This document shows positions 46,176 to 56,107 of a stretch of 64,000 bases of DNA, piece by piece. How positions within the stretch are numbered: the stretch's first letter is position 1; each line of letters starts with the position of its first letter. This stretch comes from Vreelandella neptunia (GTDB lineage Bacteria; Pseudomonadota; Gammaproteobacteria; Pseudomonadales; Halomonadaceae), in the NCBI RefSeq assembly GCF_000712975.1, contig NZ_JHQL01000001.1, positions 288,615 to 352,614 of the forward strand, written 5' to 3'. The notes beneath the pieces were generated by a model. The model did no database searches and was not told the DNA's origin. It worked only from the letters and a program-made list of their open reading frames with translations. A program made the position numbers and the translations under genes.

Positions 46176-47375
46176 TTAGCCGCGGTGCACGACTAGTTCG
46201 CCATTGTGATCGTCAAGTTGACGGTTACGCCCAGCTAATAAGGCGAAGCCACAGCAAAGGGCAATCAGTACGATGAGCAGCCATGCGATATGGGGTATCT
46301 CTGCTCCAGCTTGCAGCATTAGCCCCACCCCAAATGGCCCTAGCGCTGCCAGCGTATAGCCCCCGCCTTGTACTAGTCCGGAAAGCTGTCCTGCGAGACG
46401 CGAGTTAGCCGTTCGTAACACCAGTAGGCTAAGTGCTAGGCTAAAGCTGCCACCCTGGCCAATGCCAAGTAGCACAGCTCCTGGCCATTTCCACGCCAGC
46501 GGTGCAATAAGCAACATCCAAAGCCCAAGTGCCGTACTCAGTAGTACGAGCAGTAAGGCGGGGCGTTGATCGTGGGTTAAGCGGCCAAGCCAGGGAGCAC
46601 TCAGTGCTGAACCAAGCTGGCACATGATGGAGATGGCCATCGTCCAGCCAGCCGCTGCCTCGTCATAACCTCTATAGACTAATAAGGTTGGTAGCCACCC
46701 AAAGACAATGTAAGCCATCGAAGACTGAATGCCCATGAACAGCATAACGTGCCACGTAAGTGATTTACGTAGTAGTTGTGTAAGCGAAGAAGAGGTTGCT
46801 GGACTAGGCTGCGTGCACTGAGTTGCTGGAATGTTGATAAGCCATAGGACTAAGGCAATAAGTGCCAACAGTGACCAACTCATGAGACTCAGCTGCCAGC
46901 TGCCTAGCCATTGCATCAGTGGAACACTAAGACCAGCACCTAATGCACCTCCAAAACACAGTGCCATGGTGTATAAACCCGTTAAGAGATCGGCACTGTC
47001 AGGTAGCTCTCGTTTCACTAGTGCAGGAAGGAGGGTGCCGCCAATACCAATTGCGCTGCCAGCCATTGCAGAACCAATAAAAAGAGCCCCTGACATTGGT
47101 AGGCCTCTTAAAATTAACCCGCAAGCTAACAGAAGCAGTGCAGCGCTTAGGGTTCGTTCGCTGCCGATACGCTTAGCCAGTAGGGGAGCAAGAGGTGCTG
47201 ATAAGCCTAAAAAAAGCACGGGCAAGGTGGTTAAAATGCCCGCTGATGCAGGGCTTAAGCCAGCGGTTTCTTGCAGTCGGGCAAGCAAAGGTGCCACTGA
47301 TGACATGGCGGGGCGTAAATTAAGCCCCACCACGAACATCAAAATAATAAAGGTGCATGCGCGACGAGATACCAT
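46176..47375 (-). CDS. MFS transporter, CynX/NimT type
   Basis: A 399-residue major facilitator with ~12 transmembrane helices. The N-terminal VGLNLRPAMSSVAPLLARLQETAGLSPASAGILTTLPVL region is characteristic of the CynX/NimT (cyanate/2-nitroimidazole) subfamily, with LAKRIGSERTL as the cytoplasmic loop 2-3 motif. Real substrates vary within this subfamily, so none is assigned. It is preceded by an unrecognised gene 8 bp upstream. Confidence 0.85.
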   Translation of the reverse strand: MVSRRACTFIILMFVVGLNLRPAMSSVAPLLARLQETAGLSPASAGILTTLPVLFLGLSAPLAPLLAKRIGSERTLSAALLLLACGLILRGLPMSGALFIGSAMAGSAIGIGGTLLPALVKRELPDSADLLTGLYTMALCFGGALGAGLSVPLMQWLGSWQLSLMSWSLLALIALVLWLINIPATQCTQPSPATSSSLTQLLRKSLTWHVMLFMGIQSSMAYIVFGWLPTLLVYRGYDEAAAGWTMAISIMCQLGSALSAPWLGRLTHDQRPALLLVLLSTALGLWMLLIAPLAWKWPGAVLLGIGQGGSFSLALSLLVLRTANSRLAGQLSGLVQGGGYTLAALGPFGVGLMLQAGAEIPHIAWLLIVLIALCCGFALLAGRNRQLDDHNGELVVHRG

Positions 47376-47383
47376 GTTTACTA

Positions 47384-47887
47384 TTACTTGAGATGTGGGC
47401 GTAAATCGCCGCGAACGGCATCAAGCAGAGTAATGAAATGATAATCTTGCTGTGTATCTAAGCAGTCTACGCGCACCTCGGTACGCATACCCTTATCCAT
47501 ATTCAACTTGTCGTAGATTTCGAGGGTTAATTTACGCGCGGGTTTGTCCCCAGGGGCAATAATGCCGTCTTCCAGCGTAAATGTTTCGAGTAGTGTTACT
47601 CGCACTCGCGTACTGCTCTCTTCGCTAAGGACGCGACGAACAAACAACCATCCTTCACAAGGCAGTGATTCGTTATTATTGCGTTCACGTAAGAAAAGCG
47701 TGCGATAACAGGCGCCCTGCGTAGAGGCTTTTTCTGCCATGCTACGATACGCCTGCAGCACTTGGCCTGCTGATGCACGGGCATCTTCCAGCCGCTGAGA
47801 AATGCCTTGGTGCTCGCGGCTTAGCTGCTCCTGACGTTGAAAGGTAAGCCACTGGCGGTAATCGTTAATAAGTTGAGACGACGCCAT
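47384..47887 (-). CDS. Unrecognised conserved-looking protein with coiled-coil N-terminus
   Basis: A 167-residue soluble protein I do not recognise. Residues ~10-60 are highly charged and heptad-like (LINDYRQWLTFQRQEQLSREHQ), suggesting a coiled coil. Residues ~65-165 look alpha/beta with alternating hydrophobics (CEGWLFVRRVLSEESSTRVRV, CLDTQQDYHFITLLDAVRG). No signal peptide or membrane segment is seen. The ATG at 47887 has GGAG at a spacing of 5; a GTG two codons earlier is less likely. It lies 8 bp before the MFS gene, so they are probably co-transcribed. Confidence 0.6.
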   Translation of the reverse strand: MASSQLINDYRQWLTFQRQEQLSREHQGISQRLEDARASAGQVLQAYRSMAEKASTQGACYRTLFLRERNNNESLPCEGWLFVRRVLSEESSTRVRVTLLETFTLEDGIIAPGDKPARKLTLEIYDKLNMDKGMRTEVRVDCLDTQQDYHFITLLDAVRGDLRPHLK

Positions 47888-47964
47888 AATCACTCCATGA
47901 ATAAATTAAGCAGTACCGCCGGAATACGCAGAACGGTAACCTTCGCATATTCCTAAGCTAAGGG

Positions 47965-49218
47965 CTAGCGACGGGCGCGGCGACGTTCACCGCCTTTGTT
48001 CGCCGCTTGCCCTTCCGGTTTACGCTTGGCACGGGGCTGTTTTTGGCCACGTCGGCCATTTTCAATTGGTTCAGGCTTGGCGTTGGGATCAGGTTCAAAA
48101 CCAGGTTCGATACGTTTAGGCAGATTTTGCTTAATAAGCCGCTCAATCCCACTCAGCAAGCCGTGTTCGTCGACACATACGAGTGAAACTGCTTCTCCAT
48201 CGCTGCCCGCTCGGCCGGTACGTCCAATACGGTGCACATAGTCTTCTGCCACATTGGGTAAGTCGAAATTAACAACATGGGGAAGTTCGTTGATATCTAA
48301 CCCACGAGCGGCAATATCGGTGGCGACGAGTACTTGTAAATCACCGCTTTTGAACGCCCCCAACGCCCGTGTTCTAGCACCTTGGCTTTTATTGCCGTGA
48401 ATGGCCATAGCGGGTATGTCTTGCTTAGAAAGCTGTTCTGCTAAGCGATTTGCGCCATGTTTGGTACGCGTAAAAACGAGTACTTGAAACCAACCATGCT
48501 GCTGAATCAAATGCGCCAACAGCTCGCGCTTTTTATCGCGATCTACCCGGTAAATAGTTTGCTCAATCTTTTCAGCGGTCGTATTGCGAGGTGCGACTTC
48601 TATTAACGCTGGATTGTTGAGCAGCTGTTGCGCCAATAACTGTATTTCGTTAGAAAATGTTGCCGAAAACAGTAGGTTTTGACGCTGTTTAGGCACTAAA
48701 CGTAATAGTCGCTTGATATCATGAATGAACCCCATATCAAGCATGCGATCAGCTTCATCGAGTACCAGGATCTCCACGGCTGAGAGATCGACGTGGCCTT
48801 GTTGTTGTAAGTCGAGCAGCCGGCCTGGGGTGGCTACCAATACATCAAGTCCCGCTTTAAGTGCATCAACTTGTGGTTGTTGGCCAACGCCGCCGAAAAT
48901 AATATGCGAGCGCAAAGAGAGATGCTTGCCGTAAGCAGTCACGCTTTCGCCTACTTGGGCAGCAAGCTCACGCGTAGGGGTAAGTACTAACGCGCGTACT
49001 TGGCGTTTACCGGGTCGTTTGCCATTCGCTAACCGCTGTAACATAGGTAACGTAAAACCAGCGGTTTTGCCTGTGCCCGTTTGCGCACTGGCAAGCATAT
49101 CGCGTCCTTCAAGCACGACGGGAATGGCTTTTTGTTGAATAGGGGTAGGCTGTGTATAGCCCTGCGCGGTAACCGCGCGGAGTAAATCGTCGTGCAGACC
49201 AAGTTCAGAAAAGCTCAT
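47965..49218 (-). CDS. rhlE: DEAD-box RNA helicase, RhlE type
   Basis: ATP-dependent RNA helicase of 417 residues. Motifs in order are the Q motif ([23 protein letters not shown]), [30 protein letters not shown] (DEAD), SAT, and [10 protein letters not shown] in the second RecA domain. A basic C-terminal tail of ~50 residues ([14 protein letters not shown] ... RRRARR) probably binds RNA. The ATG at 49218 has GGAG upstream; the longer frame from 49302 is rejected. RhlE is preferred over SrmB or DbpA from the MSFSELGL start. Confidence 0.9.
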   Translation of the reverse strand: MSFSELGLHDDLLRAVTAQGYTQPTPIQQKAIPVVLEGRDMLASAQTGTGKTAGFTLPMLQRLANGKRPGKRQVRALVLTPTRELAAQVGESVTAYGKHLSLRSHIIFGGVGQQPQVDALKAGLDVLVATPGRLLDLQQQGHVDLSAVEILVLDEADRMLDMGFIHDIKRLLRLVPKQRQNLLFSATFSNEIQLLAQQLLNNPALIEVAPRNTTAEKIEQTIYRVDRDKKRELLAHLIQQHGWFQVLVFTRTKHGANRLAEQLSKQDIPAMAIHGNKSQGARTRALGAFKSGDLQVLVATDIAARGLDINELPHVVNFDLPNVAEDYVHRIGRTGRAGSDGEAVSLVCVDEHGLLSGIERLIKQNLPKRIEPGFEPDPNAKPEPIENGRRGQKQPRAKRKPEGQAANKGGERRRARR

Positions 49219-49496
49219 GCGTTCTCCGCAATCGCTTAGTAAGTGACGTCGCTTGGCGTCGTCGTTACTGAGCGTAATGTTCAAAAAGCGAGGATAGTAC
49301 ACCTTCGCGGCAGCGAAGTTTGCCAGATAAAGTGCGATGCCGCGATGGTCATTTTTTTGCCGATCAAGACGGTGAAATAGACATTGGCTTGAATCGGGGG
49401 TGACGTGGTAATGCTGAAAGATAACTCCTTTAGTATATCACGGATCATTCATTTCAGCGTTTAACATAGAGGTAAAGCACCTTGTTGAAGCTAGAT

Positions 49497-50084
49497 CTAA
49501 AAATAATTTCCTTTGTGAATCTCTTCGGCAATTTGCAGTGCTACCTTATCCCAGCTTTCGCCAAGCGAGCGCACCAGGGCAGGGTAACCATCCTGCTGAA
49601 GTTCGGTTTCGGCAGAAAAGCTTTTTAGCGCAAGTAGGTTGTTATCTGCACTGCGTAACTGCCATTGGCCGCTGGTGACTGCTCGCCCGTCGTGTCGCCC
49701 CTGAAACTGGTCAACTTCAAGCAGCAGTGTGAGCGCTTCAGGCGTATTGCCGTCAGCATGAACGATCTGAACGGATGTAAGCTCTTGGGATAGTTGAGCA
49801 CGTAATGCACGTTCTAATTGGCGAGCAATACTTTCAGCCCACTGGTGTTCGCGGGCTTCATTTAGGGTAATGTCATCAAGCTGCATGACGATACCGTCCA
49901 CATCTAGATAGTGGGCTAAACGTGGTGAACGCACTTGAAGCGTGCCAATCGATTGATTTGGCGAGCTTACTGCGTTTTCGCTGGGTAGCATATAGCGAGT
50001 GGGTGGTGTGACACTACTAGCGCAAGCACTTAGCAGACTGCAAAGGCCTAATAGTGATAAATAACGGATTACCTTATTGCGCAT
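49497..50084 (-). CDS. pqiC: PqiC-like outer-membrane lipoprotein
   Basis: A 195-residue ABC-type transport auxiliary lipoprotein (DUF330). The signal peptide ends in the lipobox LLSAC (Cys21). The body is family-typical, with a YMLPSENAV start and a VRSPRLAHYLDVDGIVMQ segment. In E. coli PqiC forms an outer-membrane ring that receives the PqiB tunnel. It is third in pqiA-pqiB-pqiC on the minus strand, 13 bp after pqiB. Confidence 0.88.
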   Translation of the reverse strand: MRNKVIRYLSLLGLCSLLSACASSVTPPTRYMLPSENAVSSPNQSIGTLQVRSPRLAHYLDVDGIVMQLDDITLNEAREHQWAESIARQLERALRAQLSQELTSVQIVHADGNTPEALTLLLEVDQFQGRHDGRAVTSGQWQLRSADNNLLALKSFSAETELQQDGYPALVRSLGESWDKVALQIAEEIHKGNYF

Positions 50085-50097
50085 AGTAAGCTCCTAC

Positions 50098-51783
50098 TTA
50101 GCGTGGTGCGCGAGGCACGGGGTCTTGGGTATCCAGGTTATCGAATAAAAGCGCCCTTGGGTTTTCATTTAATGTGCGAGTAAGTGGTTGTAAGTCGCGC
50201 ATTAAGCGATCCAGTCGTTGGATAGCGGTGGTTAATTCTTGGTAAGCCGGAGAGGATGGTGAAACACCTTGTAAGGTGTTACGCAGTTCCTCAAGGGTGG
50301 CATTAACGTTGCCGCCGACTGCCTGAGTATCTGGGTCATTTAGCAGCTGGTTGATGGAAGTGCTGACCTGGCGTATTTCGTTAAGCATGCTTTCAGATGC
50401 TTGTAAGTTTCGGTCTAGGCCGGTGAGCAGTGGCTCAATATCAAGCGCGTTTAATTTCTCAAGCAGGCTGGTTACCTGCGCTTGGATCTGTGCAAAGCCG
50501 CCAGCGACCGTGGGGAACACTGTTCGCTCGGAAAATGTTTCCGCGACATATTCGTCAGCCAGTTCGCGTTGAAAGTTAAGGTCAACAAAAAGTGCGCCTG
50601 TCAATAAGCTGCCATTTTTGAGCGAGGCACGGAGCCCCAAGCCAAAAAGTCGCTTAAAACGTGAGTCCCACTCTTCGATATCGATATCAGTATTCTCAAT
50701 GCCCAATCGCTGAGGCTCAATTCGAATCAGTACTGGGATAGCAAACTGAGAGCGCGAGTCGGGCTGCGGTGCGGTAAAATTCCAAGGTACGGACGCAACC
50801 GTGCCGATTCTTACACCGCGAAACTCGACAGGAGCACCTTTCGATAAGCCGCGAACGGTATCATCGACCAACAGCACATACTCAAGATACCGGTTAAAAG
50901 TGCCTTCTCGGGCAGTATTTTCATCCGCATAGAGATTAAAGCGTGCATTAGGCTCTACCGGTTGCCCCATGGGTAAATCTTCTGGCACGCCAAACGTAAC
51001 ACCGCCTCCCAGTAATGCTTCAAGGGATTCTACGTTGACACGAACACCGTCGGCATCTAGCTGGAAATCAACCCCGCTTGATGTCCAAAATCGAGTGCTA
51101 TCTGTTACTAACTGACCGTAAGGTTCTTCGATAAATACTTGGTGGTGCATGGTACGAGAGTTGGCGTCAAACCGAGTATCTTCTACTCGTCCAACGGTAT
51201 AGCCTTGGTAAGAAACAGGGTCGCCTATTCGAAGCGAGTTACCTAGCTGGCTGACCAGGCTGATTTGCAAACCTGCCTGCCCGGCTGGCGCAACAGGTGG
51301 TGTATCATTTACCGTAAATTCGCGTTTAGGCTCATTGGATTGTCCTGGTTCTAGCTGAATATAAGCACCAGATAATACTGTGCCCAAGCCGCTGATGCCT
51401 TCACGGCCAATGCGCGGCTTCACTACCCAGAATCGGCTATCTTCTCTGAGCATTGCCTCTGCTTCTGGCTGGATACGGGCGGTCATGACGGCGTGGGAAA
51501 GATCATCAGATAAGCGAACATTTTGAACTCTGCCTATCTCGACATTTCGGCTTCGAATAAGCGTACTGCCCGCTTCGATGCCTTCTGCACTTTCCATTGT
51601 TAGCGTAACGAGCGTGCCCCGGCTTGCGTAATTGTCGTAGACAAGCCATAGCCCAATAACAACGGCAACAATTGGTACAATCCAAATCGGCGAGAGCCGC
51701 GTTTGGGGCGATGATTTTGCCCGGTGTAAATTGTTGTTGTCGTTAATATCAGCTTTCTTTGGTGTTGAATCATTAGCCATCAA
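50098..51783 (-). CDS. pqiB: PqiB, MCE-domain intermembrane lipid transport protein
   Basis: A 561-residue inner-membrane-anchored periplasmic protein with one N-terminal transmembrane helix (IWVPIVAVVIGLWLVY-like, residues ~32-50) and three MCE/MlaD domains. Each domain is marked by an EAGSTLIRSRNVEIGRV-type or GAPVEFRGVRIGTV-type sequence. A C-terminal helical region (~440-560) would form the tunnel-like coiled coil. The three-MCE architecture distinguishes PqiB from MlaD (one) and from the longer YebT. It overlaps the pqiA 3' end by ~11 bp. Confidence 0.92.
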   Translation of the reverse strand: MMANDSTPKKADINDNNNLHRAKSSPQTRLSPIWIVPIVAVVIGLWLVYDNYASRGTLVTLTMESAEGIEAGSTLIRSRNVEIGRVQNVRLSDDLSHAVMTARIQPEAEAMLREDSRFWVVKPRIGREGISGLGTVLSGAYIQLEPGQSNEPKREFTVNDTPPVAPAGQAGLQISLVSQLGNSLRIGDPVSYQGYTVGRVEDTRFDANSRTMHHQVFIEEPYGQLVTDSTRFWTSSGVDFQLDADGVRVNVESLEALLGGGVTFGVPEDLPMGQPVEPNARFNLYADENTAREGTFNRYLEYVLLVDDTVRGLSKGAPVEFRGVRIGTVASVPWNFTAPQPDSRSQFAIPVLIRIEPQRLGIENTDIDIEEWDSRFKRLFGLGLRASLKNGSLLTGALFVDLNFQRELADEYVAETFSERTVFPTVAGGFAQIQAQVTSLLEKLNALDIEPLLTGLDRNLQASESMLNEIRQVSTSINQLLNDPDTQAVGGNVNATLEELRNTLQGVSPSSPAYQELTTAIQRLDRLMRDLQPLTRTLNENPRALLFDNLDTQDPVPRAPR

Positions 51784-53104
51784 CAGTTTCCTTGGTGGCC
51801 GTTTTACGGCGAGTAGAGCGAGGAGGTGGGGTATCCCAAATTAAGCGCGGATCAAATGTCATAGCAGCCAGCATTGTCAGTACAACAACGGCAGCGAAGG
51901 CGAGCGCTGCAGGTCCTGGTGTAATTGACATTAGAGAGCCAGCGCGAATCAAGGCGACCAATATGGCAACCACAAATACGTCAACCATCGACCAGCGGCC
52001 TATAAATTCAGTGAGCCGATAAAGCCGTGTGCGACTTTGCGCATTAAGTTCGTTGCTATGTTTTATAACCATACAAAGCCAAACTAAAGCGACAAGTTTG
52101 CCAACCGGCACGATAACACTTGCCACAAAGATAACAGCAGCCACTGGCCAAGAACCCATTTGCATAAGCTGTACGACCCCACCGATGATCGTTGACGGTG
52201 ACGAGTGTCCTAAACTGGTGGTGGTCATAATAGGGTATACATTAGCGGGTATATACATCACCGCGGCTGCAAAAAGAAGAGCCCAGGTGCGTTGTAAACT
52301 ATGAGGGAGCCGTGGGTGGAGCCTTTCATGGCAACGCAAACAGCGTCCTTTGCCATGCTCAGGAAGGCGATTAATTAGCCCGCAAGTTGGACAGCCGGTT
52401 ATCCCTTGGCTGGCCGCTGTTTCACCTGTACGTGTACCTTCTGGTGCGAGCGGTTCTTTCTCTAACGAAAACCACATCCAATCCGAATCAATGGATTGTG
52501 TCGTTAACAGTAAGAGGATGGCAAACACGCTGAACGCCCAGAAGGAGATGCCTAGCTCGATTTGTGCCATACCCGCTATTTTTATCAAACTAACCAGTGC
52601 CCCAACGATGAAAACATCTGCCATCATCCATGGGTTCAGCCTTGCGAGTGAACGGGCGATGTCTCGGCTAAACGGCATTGGATGGCCTCGAAGCAAACCA
52701 AACTGAAGCCAGATAACGCCAATCAGATAAATCGCGGGAAGGACCACAATCGTCATAATGACAGCGATAGCGACAATAGGCTGATGAAAAGCGATCAATG
52801 TAGTCGCCGTCTGTGAAAGCTCAATACGATTACCAATGCCGCTGACACTGAAACTAACAAAAGGAAATGACACGGCTACAAATAGTGCTATCAGGGAAGA
52901 AAGCGCGAGCGCCATACTACGTTGAGCGGGATAGCGATGCCGTTTTACTAGCACATGCGAGCATCGCGGACAGGATGCTTTCTCTCCAGAGCCGAGCGGA
53001 GGAAGTGCTGAAACCCAGTCACACTCATGACAGGCGCGCAAACGTCTACGCTGAACGCGTGCTTCTGGAGGGTGGCGGTCGACCTGTGGTGTGTTTACCC
53101 GCAT
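51773..53104 (-). CDS. pqiA: PqiA, paraquat-inducible inner-membrane protein
   Basis: A ~443-residue membrane protein of two repeated units. Each unit has a rubredoxin-like zinc ribbon (CHECDWVSALPPLGSGEKA..CPRC; CPTCGLINRLPEHGKGRCLRC) followed by four transmembrane helices. It is the inner-membrane partner of PqiB in phospholipid or lipid transport and is stress-induced in E. coli. The ATG at 53104 is used; a TTG at 53137 is the only other option and neither has a strong ribosome site. I saw no clear SoxS-type box upstream. Confidence 0.9.
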   Translation of the reverse strand: MRVNTPQVDRHPPEARVQRRRLRACHECDWVSALPPLGSGEKASCPRCSHVLVKRHRYPAQRSMALALSSLIALFVAVSFPFVSFSVSGIGNRIELSQTATTLIAFHQPIVAIAVIMTIVVLPAIYLIGVIWLQFGLLRGHPMPFSRDIARSLARLNPWMMADVFIVGALVSLIKIAGMAQIELGISFWAFSVFAILLLLTTQSIDSDWMWFSLEKEPLAPEGTRTGETAASQGITGCPTCGLINRLPEHGKGRCLRCHERLHPRLPHSLQRTWALLFAAAVMYIPANVYPIMTTTSLGHSSPSTIIGGVVQLMQMGSWPVAAVIFVASVIVPVGKLVALVWLCMVIKHSNELNAQSRTRLYRLTEFIGRWSMVDVFVVAILVALIRAGSLMSITPGPAALAFAAVVVLTMLAAMTFDPRLIWDTPPPRSTRRKTATKETVDG

Positions 53105-53320
53105 AGAAGGTCGTTTGATAAACTGAAAGTGAGGCAACAGCTAATTCTCAATACGTTGAGGAACCCAAAGTAGTACGGTGGGCAGATACTTCTGTCAAAT
53201 CGAGGAGTGTCTTCGCTCCATTAAAACAGCACTTGACCTAACCAACCAGTTAGACAAGGATGCCTCGACAATGGTGCCTGATGATAGTGCCTAACATTAC
53301 GTTATTAAGGAAATGAAATA

Positions 53321-54295
53321 ATGTTGCTGCCTTTTTTTGCTGTGGTCGTGGGTTTGGTGCTGCTTGTATGGAGCGCTGAAAAATTTATTGATGGCGCCGC
53401 AGCTACCTCCCGATGGTTAGGGCTATCGCCTTTGTTAATTGGCATGCTGGTGATTGGTTTTGGCACCTCTGCACCCGAAATGATGGTGTCTGTGTTAGCG
53501 GCCATACAAGGAAATCCTGGTTTAGCGGTAGGTAACGCCTACGGTTCAAATATCGCAAATATTGGCCTTGTTTTAGGTTTTGTTGCGTTGATTGCTCCTT
53601 TAGCGGTGCATTCCGGCGTGATCCGCAAGGAGATGCCACTGTTGATAGGTGTCATGCTGCTGACAGGTTATATGCTATATGACGGTTGGATTTCTCGCGG
53701 AGAAGCCATCTTATTGCTAGGTGCGCTGGCGCTCTTTATTGGGGTTAGTATTGTTCGTTCACGGGGACAGCAAGATGATCCGCTAGTCGGTGAAGTAGCA
53801 GAGGCGCTTGATAGTAAGGCCATGTCGCGTGGCAAAGCGATTATGTGGACGTTAATTGGGTTGATACTGTTGATCGCAAGCTCGCGCATCTTAGTGTGGG
53901 GAGCGGTCGAAATAGCGGTAGCGTTTGGGGTTAGTGACTTAATTATTGGCTTAACCGTCGTAGCAATAGGAACATCCTTACCAGAGCTTGCATCTTCTAT
54001 TAGCGCTTTACGGCGCAAAGAGCATGATATGGTGTTGGGTAATGTAGTCGGTTCTAATTTATTTAATAGCTTGGCAGTGGTAGGCCTTGCCGGCGTCATC
54101 ACTCCAATTGAAGTGGGGCGTGAAGTGTTAATTCGCGATTGGAGTGTTATGACCTTCATGACCTTGATGATGGTGTTTTTCGCGTTTTCTTGGCGCGGTC
54201 GCCCACGGCGTATAAACCGTATTGAAGGCGGCATGCTGTTCTCTATGTTTATTGCTTATACCGGCTATATGGTCAGCATTGTGGTGATGTCTTAG
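53321..54295 (+). CDS. Calcium/sodium antiporter (YrbG-type, CaCA family)
   Basis: A 324-residue membrane exchanger with ten or so hydrophobic segments. The two inverted alpha repeats carry the ion-binding motifs GFGTSAPEMMVSVLAAIQGN plus GNAYGSNIANIGLVLG, and AIGTSLPELASSISALR plus GNVVGSNLFNSLAVVG. The conserved Glu in each repeat is present. A likely ribosome site (AAGGAAATG region) overlaps the start. It stands alone between pqiA (divergent) and cydA. Confidence 0.92.
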   Translation: MLLPFFAVVVGLVLLVWSAEKFIDGAAATSRWLGLSPLLIGMLVIGFGTSAPEMMVSVLAAIQGNPGLAVGNAYGSNIANIGLVLGFVALIAPLAVHSGVIRKEMPLLIGVMLLTGYMLYDGWISRGEAILLLGALALFIGVSIVRSRGQQDDPLVGEVAEALDSKAMSRGKAIMWTLIGLILLIASSRILVWGAVEIAVAFGVSDLIIGLTVVAIGTSLPELASSISALRRKEHDMVLGNVVGSNLFNSLAVVGLAGVITPIEVGREVLIRDWSVMTFMTLMMVFFAFSWRGRPRRINRIEGGMLFSMFIAYTGYMVSIVVMS

Positions 54296-54513
54296 CCCCG
54301 CCGATAATTTACTGCGTCAATGCGACACAGTCTGTAAAAAGAACTAGCGGTGTATAATGTTTGTCACAACGTCAACTTGCAACACATTCAATGACCAAGC
54401 TTGGAGCTGTGTCGCTGTCATCAGGTTTAGCACTTAAAAGCAGCACCAGCGATGCTCAACTAAGCTTGTGTGACCCAGTAATGGGATGCTTATTCAGGTC
54501 TTAGGAGAGTGTG

Positions 54514-55929
54514 ATGGAACTTGATCCCCTCGTGCTATCACGAATTCAGTTTGCCTTCGTAGTATCATTTCACGCGATCTTTCCAGTTTTCACCATTGGT
54601 CTAGCTTCTTACATAGCGCTACTCCATGGGCTTTTCTTCAAAACCAATAACCCTGCTTGGGATCGTCTATCGCTGTTCTGGACAAAGGTGTTTGCGGTTG
54701 TCTTTGGCATGGGAGTGGTGTCTGGCATTGTCATGTCGTTTCAGTTCGGCACCAACTGGAGTAACTTTTCGCAAGCGGCGTCAAATTTTCTAGGTCCGGT
54801 ATTAAGCTATGAAGTTGTGACAGCTTTCTTCTTAGAAGCGGCCTTTCTTGGTGTGCTGTTATTTGGGCGCGGTAAAGTGCCTCAGGGCGTCCACTTATTT
54901 GCAGCCATTATGGTAGCGGTAGGCACCTTTATTTCCTCTTTCTGGATTTTGTCGGCAAACAGCTGGATGCACACGCCAGCCGGGGTGGAGTTAATTGATA
55001 ACCGCTTTCATGTGACCTCATGGCTACAGGCAATTTTTAATCCGTCCTTCCCCTACCGTTTTGCCCATATGGCTATGGCATCATTTTTAACCGGCGGTTT
55101 TGTGGTGGCTGGTGTAAGTGCTTGGTTCTTGCTTCGTGGTCGCGATCTAGAGGCTAACCGCCGAGCGTTGTCGATGTGTTTATGGTTACTACTGTTTCTC
55201 GCCCCGGCGCAGGCTGTGGTGGGTGATTTTCACGGCCTCAATACCTTAGAGCATCAGCCAACAAAAGTTGCAGCAATGGAGGGCCATTGGGAAACCTCAA
55301 CGAATGTGCCCCTCCTGTTGTTTGCAATTCCTGATCAGGAAGCACAAAAAAATCACTTTGAACTGGGTATTCCAAATCTAGCCAGCATTATTCTTACTCA
55401 TTCACCCGAAGGCGAGATTCCTGGTATTACAGAAGTGGCACCAAATGAGCAGCCACCGGTTCTCATCGTGTTCTGGGCATTTCGTGTGATGGTGGGAATA
55501 GGGTTGCTAATGATTGCCACCGCGCTGGTTGGTTTACTTATGCGGCGTAAAGGACGGGTGTATCAGCATTCGGCCTACTTGAAAGCATTAGTCTGCATGA
55601 TACCCATGCCTTTTGTGGCAGTGCTGGCAGGTTGGGTTGTCACTGAGTCCGGACGGGCGCCTTGGTTGGTATACGGCATTATGACTCATGCGGAAGGTTT
55701 AACGCCGTCACTTACTGGGCCAATGGCGCTGTTTACGTTGGTCGGCTATGTGCTGGTCTATGCGGTGGTGTTTTACGCTGGTATTTATTACCTCACACGC
55801 GTGGTGCGCAACGGTATGTTGCCTGAAGATAAGCGGGAAACTACGTCAGAAAATTTCAAACGTCCGATGCGGCCCTTTTCCGCAGCGCATACGCCTTTTG
55901 ATGAGGATGTTGACCCGGCAAGGAGTTAA
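54514..55929 (+). CDS. cydA: Cytochrome bd-type quinol oxidase subunit I (CioA-like)
   Basis: Haem-bearing subunit I of a bd-type quinol oxidase, 471 residues. Motifs visible are VSFHAIFPVFTIGLASYIALL with the N-terminal His haem ligand, the GRGKVPQGVH loop, FISSFWILSANSWMHTPAG, and GWVVTESGRAPW (Q-site/haem region). The short Q-loop suggests the CIO (cyanide-insensitive) branch. The ATG at 54514 has AGGAG upstream; a TATAAT box is at 54353-54358. The partner subunit gene cydB is missing immediately downstream, where cydD begins 178 bp later. Function alone is doubtful unless cydB is elsewhere. Confidence 0.92.
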   Translation: MELDPLVLSRIQFAFVVSFHAIFPVFTIGLASYIALLHGLFFKTNNPAWDRLSLFWTKVFAVVFGMGVVSGIVMSFQFGTNWSNFSQAASNFLGPVLSYEVVTAFFLEAAFLGVLLFGRGKVPQGVHLFAAIMVAVGTFISSFWILSANSWMHTPAGVELIDNRFHVTSWLQAIFNPSFPYRFAHMAMASFLTGGFVVAGVSAWFLLRGRDLEANRRALSMCLWLLLFLAPAQAVVGDFHGLNTLEHQPTKVAAMEGHWETSTNVPLLLFAIPDQEAQKNHFELGIPNLASIILTHSPEGEIPGITEVAPNEQPPVLIVFWAFRVMVGIGLLMIATALVGLLMRRKGRVYQHSAYLKALVCMIPMPFVAVLAGWVVTESGRAPWLVYGIMTHAEGLTPSLTGPMALFTLVGYVLVYAVVFYAGIYYLTRVVRNGMLPEDKRETTSENFKRPMRPFSAAHTPFDEDVDPARS

Positions 55930-55996
55930 CGATTGGAGTGTCTGCTCGAACGTTAATGATGATACCTGTCACGTCCATTTGAAACGGAAGCAAAAC

Positions 55997-56086
55997 ATGA
56001 TGACTAAGTGTGTCTGGTTTGATAGGCGTTCTCCTGTGGTTGTATTTGTCTTAGGTGTATCCATTCTTGGCAAGGCGCGACCATAA
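55997..56086 (+). other. Short hydrophobic ORF between cydA and cydD, possible relic of a small oxidase subunit
   Basis: Twenty-nine codons with a hydrophobic stretch (VVVFVLGVSILG). It lies where a small third subunit gene such as cydX or a DUF2474-type gene could be, after a missing cydB. There is no good ribosome site and no clear match, so this is only a candidate remnant. Confidence 0.25.
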
Positions 56087-56107
56087 GTGAGGAGTGCCGT
56101 TAACGTG

